DNA of 22,803 nucleotides from a virus, in IMG/VR virus record IMGVR_UViG_3300033141_001493, positions 1 through 22,803 of that record. One strand, 5' to 3'. The position numbers and the translations under genes were made by a program. Shown piece after piece: positions 7,382 to 14,451 of this stretch (position 1 is its first letter; each line of letters begins with the position of its first letter). The notes beneath the pieces are model-generated. The model did not search any database. It was not told the origin of the DNA and saw only the letters and a program-made list of their open reading frames with translations.

Positions 7382-8170
7382 ATGATACTTAAGAAAATAG
7401 GTTTAAGTCTGCTAATACTTTCTACTGTCTTAATCTCATCCTGTGGATCTGGACTATCTCCTACAGCTCTAGCTTCCGATGTCCAGAATACTGTAGAGAA
7501 AATAAGACTGGATAGTAACAAAGTATTTGAAGATGTCCAAAGAAATATAGACTTAACTACTGAACTAAGACAGATAGTTGAAGCTTCTAAGGTTTCTGGA
7601 GAAACGATATCTCTTAAAAGGCTAATTAAAGAGATAACGATAGTCACAGAATCCTATGAGAAACTTTCTAGTCAGAGACTTGATATCAAACATAGATTGC
7701 TTAAAAGGGTTTCTGTCATACAAGGTATGAAGTCTAAAGTAGACACAGAAATAGAAGCTTTAAGACTAAGGCAAATGGACTATCTAGTTCAGATATCACA
7801 GATAGAGAATCCAAACTTGGAAGTATCCAGGCTACATGAAAAGTCTCTTGCCAAGGCAATAAACTACATAGACTTACAGATACAGTTATGGATAACCTTT
7901 GACCAGATAGACCAAGCTATTCTTCTAGAAATGGATAGGATAGGACAAACTATAGATAATTTCTTAGGAGCTATTAGTGGATCTGCCATTGTATTTAGAG
8001 AAGGCTTAAACTTACTAAAGCTTCAACAGAGTATAGAAGAAGCCTTATCTTTATTTGATAAGGATATTCCAAGAATGGACCAGTTAAAACAGGATATGGA
8101 AACTTCTTGGGACACTTTGGACTATCTAATAAACAATTTGATGTCTTTAGAAGTTATTGTCCAAGACTAG
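7382..8170 (+). CDS. Phage-encoded lipoprotein with long helical coiled-coil domain
   Basis: The 262-aa product starts with a typical lipoprotein signal: MILKK, a hydrophobic run (IGLSLLILSTVLI) and the lipobox ISSC, with Cys21 as lipidation site. The rest is almost entirely helical and heptad-rich (LTTELRQIVEAS, SLKRLIKEITIVTESYEKL, and a long LQIQLWITFDQIDQAILLEM region), like a spectrin-style bundle. It should be anchored on the outer face of the cytoplasmic membrane, or in the periplasm if the host has an outer membrane. Phage lipoproteins often block superinfection by binding the receptor or the tape measure protein; that role is inference here. The ribosome site GTGGAGAG precedes the ATG. 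Stop is directly before the HTH gene. Confidence 0.7.
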   Translation: MILKKIGLSLLILSTVLISSCGSGLSPTALASDVQNTVEKIRLDSNKVFEDVQRNIDLTTELRQIVEASKVSGETISLKRLIKEITIVTESYEKLSSQRLDIKHRLLKRVSVIQGMKSKVDTEIEALRLRQMDYLVQISQIENPNLEVSRLHEKSLAKAINYIDLQIQLWITFDQIDQAILLEMDRIGQTIDNFLGAISGSAIVFREGLNLLKLQQSIEEALSLFDKDIPRMDQLKQDMETSWDTLDYLINNLMSLEVIVQD

Positions 8171-8171
8171 T

Positions 8172-8573
8172 ATGAGTTGGACAGAGGAAGAATTAGATCT
8201 AGTTAGCAACTTCTCTGGAGTAGGAGGGTATTCCTATCTTACTAAAAGACTTGGCAAGAGCAAAAATGCTATAAAGTTATTTTGCTGCAGGCATGGTATT
8301 AGACTTAGTGATAACATTTATACTTCTAAGCTCTTGGGAAAGGAGTTAAATAGAGAATCTAGGACAGTAAGAAAATGGAGACTTTTAGGTTGGATAACTG
8401 GAACCAAGTCTACATGGGGACTTAACTATGGAAAGGTTACTTATGTCTATAGCGAGAAACAGATAGTTAAGTTTCTTAGACAGTATTACTTTTTATTCAA
8501 AGGGACCGTTATTCCCAATCCTTATTTTAGAAACATAGTAAAGGAGTGTAACAATGGCTTTAAAGGTAAATGA
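8172..8573 (+). CDS. Small HTH DNA-binding protein
   Basis: The likely start is the ATG at 8172, one base after the lipoprotein stop; an upstream in-frame TTG at 8157 is less likely. The 133-aa product begins MSWTEEELDLVSNFSG, a SANT/Myb- or GcrA-like opening (Trp plus acidic helix). A helix-turn-helix follows (LTKRLGKSKNAIKLFCCRHGI, about 24-44), then a second putative HTH with a MerR-like wing (GKELNRESRTVRKWRLLGWI, about 56-75). It is basic overall, so a transcription factor or DNA-binding architectural role is likely. It overlaps queE by 20 bp, which couples their translation. The specific target is unknown. Confidence 0.6.
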   Translation: MSWTEEELDLVSNFSGVGGYSYLTKRLGKSKNAIKLFCCRHGIRLSDNIYTSKLLGKELNRESRTVRKWRLLGWITGTKSTWGLNYGKVTYVYSEKQIVKFLRQYYFLFKGTVIPNPYFRNIVKECNNGFKGK

Positions 8574-9264
8574 AATCTTCTATTCTCTTCAAGGAGAAGG
8601 CCTTCTAACAGGAACTCCTACAGTCTTTATTAGACTTCAGGGTTGCAATTTGTATCCAGATCGGTGTTGTGTTTGGTGTGATACTTCTTATGCCCAAGAA
8701 GTAAATTCGGGGTTGGAAATAGCGTCTAAAGACATAGTAGAAAAGTGCATTAACCTTATAGGAGATCCTACTAATTTCTGGGTCTGTATTACAGGAGGAG
8801 AACCCTTACTACAAGAAGAAGATTTATTTATTCTAGTAAGAGACTTAAAGTCTCGAAGGTTCAAGGTTGAGATTGAGACCAATGGTACAATAACTAAGCC
8901 TAGATGGTGGACTAGAGTAAATTCCTGGTCAGTAGATCTTAAATGTCCTTCTAGTGGGGTTTCTGATCTAGCCTTAATTAAAGATTGGATAGACATTAAA
9001 GCTGAAGACCAGATAAAGTTTGTGGTAGGAAGTAAAGAAGACTTAGCTTTTGCTAGAAGAATAATTCAGGACAGGTCTAACAAAAATCCTACAGTGTTGG
9101 TCAGTCCAGTGGCTAGACTACTCCATAAAACTAACCTTGATGAAGATTCTGTAGGATGGGACCAGGACTGGCTTCAGGAAGTTGCAGAATTTTGTAAGGA
9201 TACGAAAGTTAACTTCTCTCTACAACTTCATAAACTAATCTGGGGAAACAAAAGAGGAGTCTAG
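8554..9264 (+). CDS. queE: 7-carboxy-7-deazaguanine synthase QueE (radical SAM)
   Basis: QueE rearranges 6-carboxytetrahydropterin, the QueD product, to 7-carboxy-7-deazaguanine with S-adenosylmethionine and a 4Fe-4S cluster. The opening EIFYSLQGEG (7-16) and TPTVFIRLQGC are diagnostic. The cluster cysteines lie in residues 31-42 with a longer spacing than the usual CX3CX2C: C31, then C39 and C42 in CVWCDT, with an extra C38. The SAM-binding TGGEPLL (80-86), VEIETNG (105-111), SVDLKCP (126-132) and the C-terminal LQLHKLIWG are present. The size, 236 aa, is normal. It overlaps the HTH gene by 20 bp and ends in the structured region 9265-9525. It may feed the dpdA-like enzyme for DNA modification. 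Confidence 0.93.
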   Translation: MALKVNEIFYSLQGEGLLTGTPTVFIRLQGCNLYPDRCCVWCDTSYAQEVNSGLEIASKDIVEKCINLIGDPTNFWVCITGGEPLLQEEDLFILVRDLKSRRFKVEIETNGTITKPRWWTRVNSWSVDLKCPSSGVSDLALIKDWIDIKAEDQIKFVVGSKEDLAFARRIIQDRSNKNPTVLVSPVARLLHKTNLDEDSVGWDQDWLQEVAEFCKDTKVNFSLQLHKLIWGNKRGV

Positions 9265-9525
9265 ACCAGACTATATAGAGAGAAGACAGGATTGAACGCT
9301 CCCAGACTACTAGTGGTCTGGTGCGCTCCGAGGGGAGCCTCAAGAGATTGTAAGCTGCGGATGTTCCGTGGTGATGAGGTCGGGATCTAGCCGGAATAGT
9401 AGTAAAAGAATCTCTTGCGGTGAACGGATGTTTATTATGTAGCAGAGTCTAACAAAGTTAGACCCGATGAAGACAGAGTTAGACTCTACTAGAAAACTTG
9501 TAGAAGAACGAAAGGGGGATTTAAA
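9265..9525 (+). ncRNA. Candidate structured RNA or leader with alternative folds
   Basis: This is a gene-free stretch of 261 bp, visibly richer in G+C than its surroundings. Perfect helices include CCAGAC 9302-9307 with GTCTGG 9316-9321, GCTCC 9325-9329 with GGAGC 9334-9338, and a 9-bp stem 9341-9349 with 9409-9417. The 9-bp stem encloses an internal hairpin 9354-9361/9365-9372. GTCTAAC 9447-9453 pairs with GTTAGAC 9457-9463. The strand 9444-9453 can instead pair perfectly over 10 bp with 9478-9487, and GCTCCC 9298-9303 can instead pair with GGGAGC 9333-9338, so two competing folds exist at each end. No tRNA T-loop, no T-tract terminator and no known preQ1 riboswitch pattern are seen. It precedes an AAAGGGGGA ribosome site and the ATG at 9526. 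Confidence 0.5.
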
Positions 9526-10752
9526 ATGAACCATAGAGAAGCTAATAGAGCAGATCATCCCCCAAGCTGTTCTTGTGTGGAATGTCTAAAGAGGAAGAAA
9601 AGGTCTTGCCCTAGATGTGGAAGTACTAATATTTCCTATAACCAGAGATTTGAAGTTTGGCGCTGTAATAAGTGTGAAGCCAACTTTCCTACACCCAGTA
9701 AAGGCCCTGGTAGAAAAGTCTCAGACATTCCTTCGGGAGGTTATACTAAACATATTGCAGAAGTTGACTTGGAGTATAGAAATAGTTTAAATAGAAAGAG
9801 TCCACAAAAACCAGAAGATTTAACTCCTATAAAGGAATATAGTTCTAAGTCTGAGACTAGAAGACAAACTGAAATGAAGATAGATGCAGAAAGGCCCTCG
9901 AACTGCTCAACTCTTAAGACTCCAAAGTGGTTTCTAGCTTCTCTATTCATTTTTATCTCCTTTGTTATAGGAATAGTAGTTAGCTTTTTTATCAAAAGTA
10001 GTATACCTCTTTGGTTATTACTGAGTTTTTCTATTATCTATTCTATAGAAAAGTGGTTTAGTCCTATTACTTATAAGATTAAATCCCTTGGGAAAGTATA
10101 TAAACTTATACTAAATCTAAGTCTACTATCAGTTCTAGGTCTTCTAATTTGGACTAGTATTAAAGTATTTTCTGGAAACTTCCCTTCTTCTACTATTGTA
10201 GGAAGTTGCATACTTTTAACTGAGTTTATTTTCTTTATATGGATCTGGAAAGGTGTTGCTAGGAATAGTTGGAGAAGACCTAGTATGAAACTTACGGTAT
10301 TCCTACTAATTAGTACCTCTTTAATTCTGGCCTTTGCTGGATTTAAGCCTCTTGCAGACTATAAAGATGGACTAGTAAGTAAGATCTCTACTAAGACTAC
10401 AGAAGTAGTAGATAAGATCTCTACTAAGACTGTAATTATTAGTAAAACTAATGGATTTTATGGAGTATACTGGTACCTAGGAAATAGGTATGTCTTAGAA
10501 ACAGAGATCCTTCCTAATTCTAAAGTTATTGCGGGGAAGACCTACTTGGTAGAGTTATACGAGAAAGGTATACTAAGAACAACCAGTAAGATTTTCTGGA
10601 CTCAGCCTGAACTAAATGTAAATACAGCAAAGGTAGTCCATTTCTCTCTATCTAAGGCAGAGGGAGAAGCTTACTGTTCTCTAGTTAATCCTCCTGAACT
10701 TAGTCACATATTTAGTATAAAAGTTATTGATGTAAGTGAAGAGAAGGAGTAG
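9526..10752 (+). CDS. Zinc-ribbon multi-pass membrane protein, 408 aa
   Basis: The N-terminal 50 residues carry two metal motifs: [10 protein letters not shown] (11-20) and a CPRCGS...WRCNKC zinc ribbon (28-49). A charged, probably disordered linker follows to about 130. Hydrophobic helices then appear around 134-155, 158-174, 190-208, 223-240 and 255-272. The C-terminal 130 residues are soluble and beta-rich, preceded by a short 11-residue repeat (KISTKT twice). I know no family with this layout. The HPPxCxCxxC motif is one I associate with Chloroflexota proteins, a weak host hint. The gene follows the structured region 9265-9525. It ends 5 bp before the SEC-C protein gene. Confidence 0.6.
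   Translation: MNHREANRADHPPSCSCVECLKRKKRSCPRCGSTNISYNQRFEVWRCNKCEANFPTPSKGPGRKVSDIPSGGYTKHIAEVDLEYRNSLNRKSPQKPEDLTPIKEYSSKSETRRQTEMKIDAERPSNCSTLKTPKWFLASLFIFISFVIGIVVSFFIKSSIPLWLLLSFSIIYSIEKWFSPITYKIKSLGKVYKLILNLSLLSVLGLLIWTSIKVFSGNFPSSTIVGSCILLTEFIFFIWIWKGVARNSWRRPSMKLTVFLLISTSLILAFAGFKPLADYKDGLVSKISTKTTEVVDKISTKTVIISKTNGFYGVYWYLGNRYVLETEILPNSKVIAGKTYLVELYEKGILRTTSKIFWTQPELNVNTAKVVHFSLSKAEGEAYCSLVNPPELSHIFSIKVIDVSEEKE
10380..10431 (+). repeat. In-frame 33-bp-period direct repeat
   Basis: 10380-10398 recurs at 10413-10431 (19 identical bases, period 33). It encodes KISTKT twice within the membrane protein, keeps the frame and looks like a short protein repeat, unlike the frame-breaking duplications elsewhere in the window. 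Confidence 0.8.
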
Positions 10753-10757
10753 ATAGA

Positions 10758-11111
10758 ATGGCATTAAATCTTTTCAAAGGTATCAGTAAGGCAATGGCCC
10801 CTCTTATTGCTAAGAAGATTAATAAAGAGGATTTTCTAGAGCAGTTAAGAGAAGCCTGGACTCCAGTAGTTAAGAAAACCTCGGACATAGATCTAGAAGT
10901 AGATAATACTATGAAAAGAGTCCAAAAATCTGGATTCAGAAAAACTTTTGCAACTATAGGAATTACTAGAGAGGATATCCAGTCAGTACTTTTAGATATC
11001 CAGAAATCCAAAAGTGCTACTATAGTTAGAAATACTCCTAAAGTAGGTAGAAATTCTCCCTGCCCTTGTGGTAGTGGAAAGAAGTATAAAAAGTGTTGTG
11101 GAGATCTTTAG
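10758..11111 (+). CDS. SEC-C motif protein, 117 aa
   Basis: The C-terminus [19 protein letters not shown] (97-115) is a textbook SEC-C zinc-binding motif, as at the end of SecA and of many stand-alone proteins. The N-terminal 90 residues are helical and charged, without a recognised fold. The SEC-C tail binds zinc and in SecA contacts SecB and ribosomes. In short proteins it is probably a docking module, here perhaps to bring the phage protein to the host Sec machinery or ribosome (inference). The gene starts 5 bp after its neighbour with GAGAAGGAG upstream. Confidence 0.75.
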   Translation: MALNLFKGISKAMAPLIAKKINKEDFLEQLREAWTPVVKKTSDIDLEVDNTMKRVQKSGFRKTFATIGITREDIQSVLLDIQKSKSATIVRNTPKVGRNSPCPCGSGKKYKKCCGDL

Positions 11112-11112
11112 T

Positions 11113-11259
11113 ATGAGTATTATTAGGGGTCTTATAGAGGGATTTCTCTACTTTGAAATGGGAATATCTGCCTTATTATCTTTAATATGGCTTCCTGTAG
11201 TACTTTTGGTACTTAGCTTTACCTGGATTTATAGGAGGATTAAACTATGGAAAATTTAA
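11113..11259 (+). CDS. Small membrane protein, 48 aa
   Basis: The ATG at 11113 lies one base after the SEC-C gene stop. The product is 48 residues with one long hydrophobic stretch (about 10-38, including GISALLSLIWLPVVLLVLSF) and a basic C-terminal tail (YRRIKLWKI). It overlaps the next gene by 13 bp, where AGGAGG just inside its 3' end serves as that gene's ribosome site. Function is unknown. Its tight coupling to both neighbours supports it as real. Confidence 0.5.
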   Translation: MSIIRGLIEGFLYFEMGISALLSLIWLPVVLLVLSFTWIYRRIKLWKI

Positions 11260-11489
11260 GACCTGAACTAGTATCATTTGCAGAGGAAATGGAATCTGTC
11301 CTAAAAGCCCATGATGAAGATAGAGGAGATTCCTGGAAGACTTGCGATATAGACTTTTTACAAACCAGGCTAGAAGATGAAGTCCAAGAGTACAAACAGT
11401 TTGAGGATTTTAGTGAGCTACTTGACATAGCAAATTTCTGTATGATGCTATGGTGGAGATCTAGAGAAGCTAGGAAGTCTTCTAAATGA
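11247..11489 (+). CDS. MazG-like NTP pyrophosphatase family, small
   Basis: The 80-aa all-alpha protein has features of the MazG/dUTPase-like NTP-PPase fold: RGDSW, then LQTRLEDEVQEY (an ExxE helix with E49 and E53 region) and SELLDIANFCMMLWW (the E(L)xDxxN helix). The two acidic helices would bind Mg for hydrolysis of a nucleoside triphosphate to the monophosphate plus pyrophosphate. It is the first of three such proteins in the window (others at 18148 and 18456). Strong AGGAGG upstream. Substrate cannot be told from sequence. Confidence 0.55.
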   Translation: MENLRPELVSFAEEMESVLKAHDEDRGDSWKTCDIDFLQTRLEDEVQEYKQFEDFSELLDIANFCMMLWWRSREARKSSK

Positions 11490-11974
11490 ATTTTGTCTTA
11501 GAGATTGAATTAGTATCCCGGCATAGTTGGGGTAAGAGTCTTGCTCAACTTTTACCTCAAATACTATGGGATAAACTAAGACGCTTAATTTATAGACGCT
11601 ATAATTGGACTTGCCAAATCTGTAATGCTTATGGAATAGAAGTACATTGTCATGAGCACTGGACTTATGATGACCGGAAACACATTCAGTATCTAAAGGA
11701 CTTAACTTGTCTATGTAAAGACTGTCATGACATAAAACACTGGGGTAGGTTTGTCTTTCTTCTCCATGAAGGGAAGGCTACTCAAGAAAGAAAAGACTAC
11801 CTTGTAAAACACTTCTGTATTGTAAACCAATGTACTGAAGAGGATATGCTAAATCATACTGTAGAAACTGGAAAGAAAAACCACTGGAGAAGCAGATTCA
11901 AATATAAGATAGACTTTTCTAGAGTAAACCAAATCATAACAGAAACTGAGAAATGTATTCAGAGGAGAAAATAG
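11486..11974 (+). CDS. HNH-like zinc endonuclease domain protein
   Basis: The central part (about residues 43-86) has CQIC, then VHCHEHW (HxH at the position of the HNH histidine), then LCKDCHDIKHWG, so two CxxC knuckles hold zinc around a His-rich beta-beta-alpha core. This is the HNH nuclease pattern. Basic helices flank it (LRRLIYRRYNW and a charged C-terminus with TETEKCIQRRK). The protein is 162 aa. HNH proteins in phages can be homing endonucleases or DNA-processing nucleases. It is not inserted in another gene and overlaps its upstream neighbour by 4 bp (ATGA), which argues for an operon member instead of an inserted homing gene. Confidence 0.65.
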   Translation: MNFVLEIELVSRHSWGKSLAQLLPQILWDKLRRLIYRRYNWTCQICNAYGIEVHCHEHWTYDDRKHIQYLKDLTCLCKDCHDIKHWGRFVFLLHEGKATQERKDYLVKHFCIVNQCTEEDMLNHTVETGKKNHWRSRFKYKIDFSRVNQIITETEKCIQRRK

Positions 11975-12406
11975 ATGGAAAATCTTTTCACTTCATTAGC
12001 AGACTTTCTAGATATAGATACTACTATATTAAAGATAGTTTTTGGTGGAATAAGCCTCTTTGGGGTGGGCTTAGGTATCTATCTAGGTACTAGAAGGTAT
12101 CTTACTAGCTTTATAGGTATAGTTTTTGTTGTAGGTCTTTTGTGTTGTTTAGGATTCCTTCCCATTTGGATAATTGCCATACCTTTCGGAATTGCGGTTG
12201 TCCTTATAGCATCTAGACTTCAGGATCTCTCTTCTAAAGAGAAGTTAGAGAAGTCTATATTTGAAACAAAGACTGAGAACTGGTCTTGCTTAATTGAAGA
12301 GGGAGAGAAGGCTAAAGCCCAATGGCCACTTGAGGAGGAAAGTCTAGAATTAAAACAGGAAGATTCTTCTAAATACACCAGTTGGAGAGACAGGGGAAAG
12401 AAATAA
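11975..12406 (+). CDS. Small multi-pass membrane protein, 143 aa
   Basis: The ATG at 11975 comes right after the HNH stop, with GAGGAG upstream. Hydrophobic helices lie at about residues 19-38 (LKIVFGGISLFGVGLGIYLG) and 45-80 (FIGIVFVVGLLCCLGFLPIWIIAIPFGIAVVLI, probably two helices). The C-terminal 60 residues are highly charged and acidic, with Glu/Lys-rich helices, and probably face the cytoplasm. No family is recognised. Confidence 0.55.
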   Translation: MENLFTSLADFLDIDTTILKIVFGGISLFGVGLGIYLGTRRYLTSFIGIVFVVGLLCCLGFLPIWIIAIPFGIAVVLIASRLQDLSSKEKLEKSIFETKTENWSCLIEEGEKAKAQWPLEEESLELKQEDSSKYTSWRDRGKK

Positions 12407-12432
12407 AGTAGATCCAATGGAGGTAAAGTGGA

Positions 12433-12573
12433 ATGGCAGGTGAATTCAAAAGAGTATTAAAGAGAGCAGGCCCTCCTGTTCGGAGATTCCTTAAAGATAT
12501 GAATAGAGGATTAAGAGATTACTCTACTCCTAGTAGTCCCCATAAAAAGAGAAGGAGGCGAAAAAGTAGATGA
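12433..12573 (+). CDS. Small highly basic protein, 46 aa
   Basis: A 46-residue ORF begins MAGEFKRVLKRAG and ends HKKRRRRKSR. It has about 18 Lys/Arg residues, so it should bind nucleic acid or an acidic partner. AATGGAGGTAAAG lies upstream of the ATG, and the stop overlaps the dpdA-like start as ATGA, with that gene's AGGAGG inside it. The tight link to the transglycosylase suggests a possible accessory DNA-binding protein for base exchange. This is inference. Confidence 0.55.
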   Translation: MAGEFKRVLKRAGPPVRRFLKDMNRGLRDYSTPSSPHKKRRRRKSR

Positions 12574-13304
12574 AGGCAGGTATTATAGCACCTATCTCTT
12601 TGCTAGACTACTACTCTGGATTTACTAATTACCATGTCTGTAATCCAAAACTTCTAATAGAAAGTCAAGACTACTTAAATTTCTATTTGGGAAGAAAAGC
12701 TTTGGGAAACTTTCTAATAGTAGATTGTTCTATTACTGAGCCTAGAGAACCTATAAATTCTACTGACTTGATTACAGCTCTTACTCTACTAAAGCCTAAT
12801 CTGGTAGTTCTTCCTAATTCAGATATGAATACCGAGAGAACTCTTTCTCTTACCTCAGGATTTCTAAATTTGTATAAGAGAAGTCTAGACCAACTAGATG
12901 TTGGATTTATAGGAATGGTTCAGGGAGCTACTATGAAACAGTGTATCTTTTGTAGTAAGGTTCTTAGTAAGATGGTAGATAGTCTAGGACTTCCCAGAAG
13001 TATGGAATCCTCAGTAGACAGGACAAAATTTCTTAAGGAAGTACAAATAGATCTTCCTATTCATATCTTTGGAATTCATTCAAGTCCAGAAGTAGAAATA
13101 GACAACTTGCTTAGTCTAGAAATGGATAATATAGTAGGTATATCCTCTGATTTGCCAGTAAGGCTAGGATTCTTGTGTAGGCTATTAGATGAGTATAGAC
13201 CTGAACCTCCTCCACTAAACTGGTTTACAACACATAATCCTTTTCCAGACTTCACTAAAAAGAATGTAGAAGAATTCATTTATCTTGCAGAGGGAGAGTA
13301 TTAA
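12570..13304 (+). CDS. dpdA: DpdA-like transglycosylase (phage TGT family) for 7-deazaguanine in DNA
   Basis: DpdA enzymes swap guanine in DNA for a 7-deazaguanine base, by the chemistry of tRNA-guanine transglycosylase. This 244-aa protein is shorter than cellular TGT (about 370), like some phage forms. TGT-like features in order: an LIVDCS strand (49-53) with an acidic residue, VVLPNSD (79-85), VGFIGMVQG (111-119, matching the GIVQG loop of TGT), IHIFGIHSSPEVE (164-176, matching the GLxxGEP-like loop), and GISSDLP (191-197) with a possible nucleophile Asp195. The C-terminal zinc site of TGT is missing. It overlaps the small basic gene by 4 bp and the next zinc-ribbon gene through TAATG. With queD and queE present it completes a modification route. 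Which base is inserted is unknown. Confidence 0.75.
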   Translation: MKAGIIAPISLLDYYSGFTNYHVCNPKLLIESQDYLNFYLGRKALGNFLIVDCSITEPREPINSTDLITALTLLKPNLVVLPNSDMNTERTLSLTSGFLNLYKRSLDQLDVGFIGMVQGATMKQCIFCSKVLSKMVDSLGLPRSMESSVDRTKFLKEVQIDLPIHIFGIHSSPEVEIDNLLSLEMDNIVGISSDLPVRLGFLCRLLDEYRPEPPPLNWFTTHNPFPDFTKKNVEEFIYLAEGEY

Positions 13305-13543
13305 TGACTTTTACCCAGTTAGAACAAATAGAATGCCCTAAGTGTAAGCGTCCATTATTTCGAGAGCCTGGTGGTAGGTATGACCACTGCCTATATAACG
13401 ATTGTGGATGGAGAAATCTAGAAATCTATGCTTATCTACCATGCAAGAGACTTACACATTATCCTGACAAGTATTGTACAGAGTATAAGAAGTTACTAGA
13501 CTTTATAAACTTGGCCTGGGATTTGGATCCGACCGATGGATAA
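13304..13543 (+). CDS. Zinc-ribbon protein, 79 aa
   Basis: The N-terminal half is a clear zinc ribbon: CPKC (11-14) and CLYNDCGW (29-36). Two further Cys (C47, C58) may form a second site. The start overlaps the dpdA-like stop by TAATG, and the end overlaps the next zinc-ribbon gene by 8 bp, so the three are co-translated. It may be a small nucleic-acid-binding partner of the base-exchange enzyme, which itself lacks the usual TGT zinc domain. Function is not known. Confidence 0.6.
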   Translation: MTFTQLEQIECPKCKRPLFREPGGRYDHCLYNDCGWRNLEIYAYLPCKRLTHYPDKYCTEYKKLLDFINLAWDLDPTDG

Positions 13544-13856
13544 TTTTAATCCTACTGTTAAATGTCCTCACTGTAACGGAATAAATAGACCTTGTATCTC
13601 TGGATGGGGACGAACAGGTCTAAATAACCGAGTACAGACCTGCAAGCACTGTGAACAAGAGTATATAGTAGTAGTCTATGTTGAAACTGCTACTGACTAT
13701 AAGATAAGCGATATGCATATTAGAGGTCTTAAGTCTAGAATAGAAGCTAGGAAAGAACAGATCAAGGCGGCAGAGTCTGGACTTGTGAGTAGAGCTGAAG
13801 GTCTTGTAAAGGAGCTAATCAGATCAGAAGCTTCTGGTAGAGGTAACCAAAACTAA
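13536..13856 (+). CDS. Zinc-ribbon plus helical tail protein, 106 aa
   Basis: A zinc ribbon (CPHC at 10-13 and CKHC at 36-39) fills the first 50 residues. From about residue 65 a single charged helix, probably a coiled coil, runs to the end (LKSRIEARKEQIKAAESGL). Co-translation with both neighbours is likely: it overlaps the upstream gene by 8 bp and its stop overlaps the macro-domain start by one base. It is probably a dimeric nucleic-acid-binding or adapter protein. No named family. Confidence 0.55.
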   Translation: MDNFNPTVKCPHCNGINRPCISGWGRTGLNNRVQTCKHCEQEYIVVVYVETATDYKISDMHIRGLKSRIEARKEQIKAAESGLVSRAEGLVKELIRSEASGRGNQN

Positions 13857-14326
13857 TGAAAGAAATAATTGGGGATATCTGGAAATTTCATGCAGAGGGA
13901 AACTGGATAGTTATTACTACCAATGGTATAGTAAAATCCAATGGTGAGGCAGTAATGGGTAAAGGTATTGCTCTACAGGCTAAGCAAAGGTTTCCTGTCT
14001 TACCAAAAAGACTTGGAGAGCTATTAAAACATGGAGGAAACCACGTATATATAATGTGGGGTTTGGGTTTGATTACACTTCCTACCAAGAACCATTGGAG
14101 GGACTTATCTATACCTACTTTGATTGAAAGAGGTTGTGAAGAACTTCAAAGTGCTAGACACCGTATAGATAGATCTCAAAAGGATATAGGTCCAGGTAGT
14201 AGACAGCTTGAAACCATTTATATGGTACGACCTGGATGCAGTAATGGAGGACTAGACTGGAAGAATGTCAAACCTATTCTTGAGAAGTATCTTGATGATA
14301 GATTTGTAGTAGTGGAGAAGGTATGA
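13856..14326 (+). CDS. Macro-domain (ADP-ribose-binding, DarG/ADRP-like) protein
   Basis: The 156-aa protein is a complete stand-alone macro domain. Visible: GDIW (6-9), IVITTNGIVKSNGEAVMGKGIA (the ADP-ribose pocket with Asn23 and the Gly-rich loop), ALQAKQRFP, LPTKNHW, and GGLDWKNVKP near the end. The NG..VMGKG spacing and PTKxxW resemble the DarG antitoxin and the ADP-ribose-1''-phosphate phosphatase branch. Members bind or hydrolyse ADP-ribose, including ADP-ribose on thymidine in DNA laid down by DarT. No DarT gene is next to it, so the likely job is protecting phage DNA or proteins from a host ADP-ribosylating defence (inference). It ends the zinc-ribbon/dpdA run. Confidence 0.85.
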   Translation: MKEIIGDIWKFHAEGNWIVITTNGIVKSNGEAVMGKGIALQAKQRFPVLPKRLGELLKHGGNHVYIMWGLGLITLPTKNHWRDLSIPTLIERGCEELQSARHRIDRSQKDIGPGSRQLETIYMVRPGCSNGGLDWKNVKPILEKYLDDRFVVVEKV

Positions 14327-14451
14327 GATACTTTTCCCAAAAGACTATCTTAGTTTACTAGTTGAAACTCCATTGAAAGAGGTATAGGTTTAATAGTTCA
14401 TATGGTAGGTATTCAATATTTTCTAAAGATCAAAGAGAGGGATGGATAGCT

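Noticed and set aside
7345-7647. Minus-strand open frame over the lipoprotein gene
   Set aside because: It is antisense to the lipoprotein start, has no ribosome site, and every supported gene is on the + strand.
9341-9417. A 77-nt element closed by a 9-bp stem, tRNA-sized
   Set aside because: No T-loop (GTTC-type) or anticodon arm can be placed on either strand, and the inner hairpins do not fit a cloverleaf.
9444-9487. Intrinsic terminator
   Set aside because: The hairpins are strong but no T tract follows either of them.
10380-10431. Fourth recent tandem duplication
   Set aside because: Only 19 bp match, the period is in frame (33 bp) and the copies are separated by different bases, so it is a protein-level repeat.
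11486-11974. Homing endonuclease or mobile intron at the HNH-like gene
   Set aside because: The gene overlaps its upstream neighbour by ATGA and abuts the next, with no interrupted host gene or intron-like sequence around it.
13856-14326. DarTG toxin-antitoxin pair
   Set aside because: The macro domain resembles DarG, but neither neighbour looks like a DarT ADP-ribosyltransferase.
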